Source: AM-1111 sp046302135 | GTDB lineage: Bacteria; Bacteroidota; Bacteroidia; B-17B0; Aurantibacillaceae | Length of the DNA: 7,890 nt | Assembly: GCA_046302135.1 (NCBI GenBank) | Contig: JBKCIQ010000162.1 | Coordinates: 1-7,890, forward strand | Reading direction: 5' to 3' | Shown here: positions 6,338 through 7,890 of the stretch, one piece after another | How the letters are laid out: each line of letters begins with the position of its first letter | Numbering within the stretch: the stretch's first letter is position 1 | Made by a program: the position numbers and the translations under genes | Notes under the pieces: model-generated | Seen by the model: only the letters and a program-made list of their open reading frames with translations | What the model was told of the DNA's origin: nothing | Database searches by the model: none

Positions 6338-6865
6338 ATGTTCGGAATTTGCATAATATCAGGCACTAACAGAAAAGAAAGCAAAACTTTTCAAATTGCT
6401 CAAATCTATCAACAGGTGTTAATAGAAAAAAATATTGAAAATAAACTGTTTTCTTTGACTGAACTGCCACTTGATATTTCTTCATCAACAATAAATAGTA
6501 ATGTAAGTCCTGAGATACAGTCACTGATTTCGAAATATATAGAGCCCTATTCAAAATTTGTTTTCATTTCACCAGAATACAATGGAAGCTTTCCCGGCAT
6601 ATTAAAGCTTTTTCTTGATGTAGTACCACCCGGATTTTGGACAGATAAAAAGGCGGCCTTGGTAGGAGTTGCAGATGGAAGAGCTGGAAACCTAAGGGGA
6701 ATGGAACACCTTACCAATATCCTGAATCACTTAAAGATCAATGTTTATCATAATAAAATTCCTGTATCGCAGGTTAACAAAACACTTTCAGATGAAAGTG
6801 GTAATTCTATCATTGATTTAAAAAATCTTTTTAACAAACAAAGTTCAGGCTTAATCGCATTTTAA
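6338..6865 (+). CDS. NADPH-dependent FMN reductase family flavoprotein
   Basis: A small flavodoxin-fold protein of the NADPH-dependent FMN reductase family (azoreductase/chromate or quinone reductase relatives) that uses NAD(P)H to reduce flavin or small electrophiles in the cytosol. The 175-residue product is the normal length. The FMN-phosphate loop is SGTNRKESKT (8-17) after the first beta strand. The flavin-ring loop and following helix are SPEYNGSFPGILKLFLD (78-94), and GRAGNLRG (114-121) forms the third flavin-contact loop. It is the only plus-strand gene here, divergent from the UPF0173-parAB cluster and convergent with the disulfide reductase, whose stop codon is one base away. The physiological substrate cannot be inferred from sequence or from its neighbours. 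The ATG at 6338 is the only sensible start. Confidence 0.93.
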   Translation: MFGICIISGTNRKESKTFQIAQIYQQVLIEKNIENKLFSLTELPLDISSSTINSNVSPEIQSLISKYIEPYSKFVFISPEYNGSFPGILKLFLDVVPPGFWTDKKAALVGVADGRAGNLRGMEHLTNILNHLKINVYHNKIPVSQVNKTLSDESGNSIIDLKNLFNKQSSGLIAF

Positions 6866-6866
6866 C

Positions 6867-7890
6867 CTACAAGTGATCAATTGGTGTATAAACACCATTC
6901 TCAAAAACATATGCTGTAAGTTTATCTTTAAATACAGCGGCTTTATAAATAGATTTTCCTAGCAACATCCGTAAGCACTCCTGAATTCCTTCAATTATAC
7001 TTGGATGAGGATGCATCATATCGGCAAGTTCGCGAATGCCCTGATTGGTATGCACCAGATAAGCAACAGCCTGTATTGCGCTACTCGCATGTTCTCCTAC
7101 TGCTCTCATTCCTAATATTCTCATGCCATTGTCATTTGTAACAATGATTTTAAAAAAACCTTTTGTTTTTCGCATAGCTATAGCCCTGGCGTTGGTGCTA
7201 TAATCAAGTTTTACCATCTTGAAAGGAATTCCTTTTTGTTTGGCTTCTTGTTCTCCAATTCCAACCGCGGCCACCTCCGGATTTAGAAACATGATGGTTG
7301 AAATATTTTTATATGAAATCGGTTTTACAGAGTCTCCAAACATTCTCACAACCGCATGACGGGCCTCACGCTCTCCAACGTTTACCAATGCAATTTCCAT
7401 TGTAACATCTCCTGCAGCAAAAATATTAGAAACATTGGTCTGGGTATCATCATCCCAGATTGCACCACGGTCTGCAAGCTTAACACCTGCATGCTCCAAA
7501 CCAATATTTTCAAGATTAGGAATTCTTCCTACTGACACCAGGGCCTTATCTACCGTGTAAATTTCATTTGGTTTATCCTTGTAACTGAGCTCGTATTCTA
7601 CCTTTCCATTTACAATATCCATTCTTACTAAAGAAGCACCATGATGCACTACCGCACCGTTATCCCGTAAATTCTCAGTCACAGTTTCAGAAATATCTTC
7701 ATCTTCAAAGGGAAGTATGCGGTCAGCTTTGTCTATTAGGTAAACTTTAGTCTGCCCATAATTTGAAAATATAGTTGCAAACTCACAACCAATACCCCCG
7801 GCACCCAACACGACCATACTTTTTGGGAATTGTTCAATGTTTTTAATTCCGTCTGACGTGATTATTGTTTTTTCATCAATAGGAATATTT
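6867..7890 (-). CDS. Dihydrolipoyl dehydrogenase-type flavoprotein disulfide reductase, 5' end cut by the window edge
   Basis: A FAD- and NAD(P)-dependent class I pyridine nucleotide-disulfide oxidoreductase, the family of Lpd, glutathione and mercuric reductases. The reading frame is open from the right edge to the TAG at 6869; 340 residues are visible of an expected roughly 460. The methionine at 7817 lies inside the NAD-binding strand and is not the start. Visible are the NAD-binding GAGGIG (29-34), the central-domain end VSVGRIPNLENIGL (118-131), the FAD-ribityl motif IFAAGDV (156-162), and the dimerisation domain with HPHPSIIE (293-300), whose His295-Glu300 pair matches the Lpd catalytic dyad. 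The FAD domain and redox CxxxxC pair lie outside the window. After AAGDV the sequence reads EIALVNVGEREARHA rather than the usual Lpd GPMLAHKA-like segment, so the enzyme may not be the dehydrogenase-complex E3. The 40-residue tail after Glu300 seems long. Confidence 0.9.
   Translation of the reverse strand, partial: NIPIDEKTIITSDGIKNIEQFPKSMVVLGAGGIGCEFATIFSNYGQTKVYLIDKADRILPFEDEDISETVTENLRDNGAVVHHGASLVRMDIVNGKVEYELSYKDKPNEIYTVDKALVSVGRIPNLENIGLEHAGVKLADRGAIWDDDTQTNVSNIFAAGDVTMEIALVNVGEREARHAVVRMFGDSVKPISYKNISTIMFLNPEVAAVGIGEQEAKQKGIPFKMVKLDYSTNARAIAMRKTKGFFKIIVTNDNGMRILGMRAVGEHASSAIQAVAYLVHTNQGIRELADMMHPHPSIIEGIQECLRMLLGKSIYKAAVFKDKLTAYVFENGVYTPIDHL

Noticed and set aside
6366..6554. Minus-strand open frame opposite the FMN reductase
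   Set aside because: The plus-strand frame has the complete flavin-binding motifs; this is its shadow.
6867..7817. Treating the methionine at 7817 as the start of the disulfide reductase
   Set aside because: It falls directly before the NAD-binding GxGxxG strand, and the frame stays open for 24 more codons to the window edge with family-like sequence.

Overview
The window is an AT-rich, gene-dense stretch of chromosome that reads as Bacteroidota. The pointers are a parA-parB-DUF5683-dapB gene string that I recall as characteristic of that phylum, a short (238-residue) DapB, almost no Shine-Dalgarno sequences, and a good match to the Bacteroidota promoter consensus (TTTG, about 20 bases, TAnnTTTG) directly in front of apt. 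I cannot place it below phylum. No RNA gene, mobile element, CRISPR array or phage gene is visible, and no gene looks foreign. All genes except one lie on the minus strand, so the layout below runs from high to low coordinates.

Right end (7890-6867, minus): the C-terminal three quarters of a flavoprotein disulfide reductase of the dihydrolipoyl dehydrogenase type. Its N-terminus is cut by the window edge. It meets, tail to tail and one base apart, the only plus-strand gene (6338-6865), a small NADPH-dependent FMN reductase. A 127-base divergent region (6211-6337) separates that gene from the main minus-strand cluster.

Main cluster (6210-2437, minus): a UPF0173 metallo-beta-lactamase-fold hydrolase (GTG start), parA, parB (GTG start), a DUF5683 membrane protein and dapB. 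Gaps are 12 and 11 bases, followed by two stop/start overlaps (TAATG and ATGA). This looks like a single operon joining chromosome segregation (ParA ATPase and ParB CTPase/DNA-binding protein) to an envelope protein and to the DapB step of the lysine/diaminopimelate pathway that feeds peptidoglycan.

Left part (2373-1, minus): after a 63-base gap comes an unrecognised protein with an N-terminal four-cysteine zinc-ribbon-like motif and three predicted membrane helices. Next is apt (adenine salvage) with its own near-leaderless promoter, then an acyl-CoA dehydrogenase whose last residues are cut by the left edge.

Most of this is ordinary housekeeping sequence, and I see no convincing undescribed multi-gene system. 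The items most worth a second look are the uncharacterised zinc-ribbon membrane protein placed where I would expect lepB, the leaderless-looking apt promoter, the one-base convergent junction, and the unusual FAD-side motif of the disulfide reductase.
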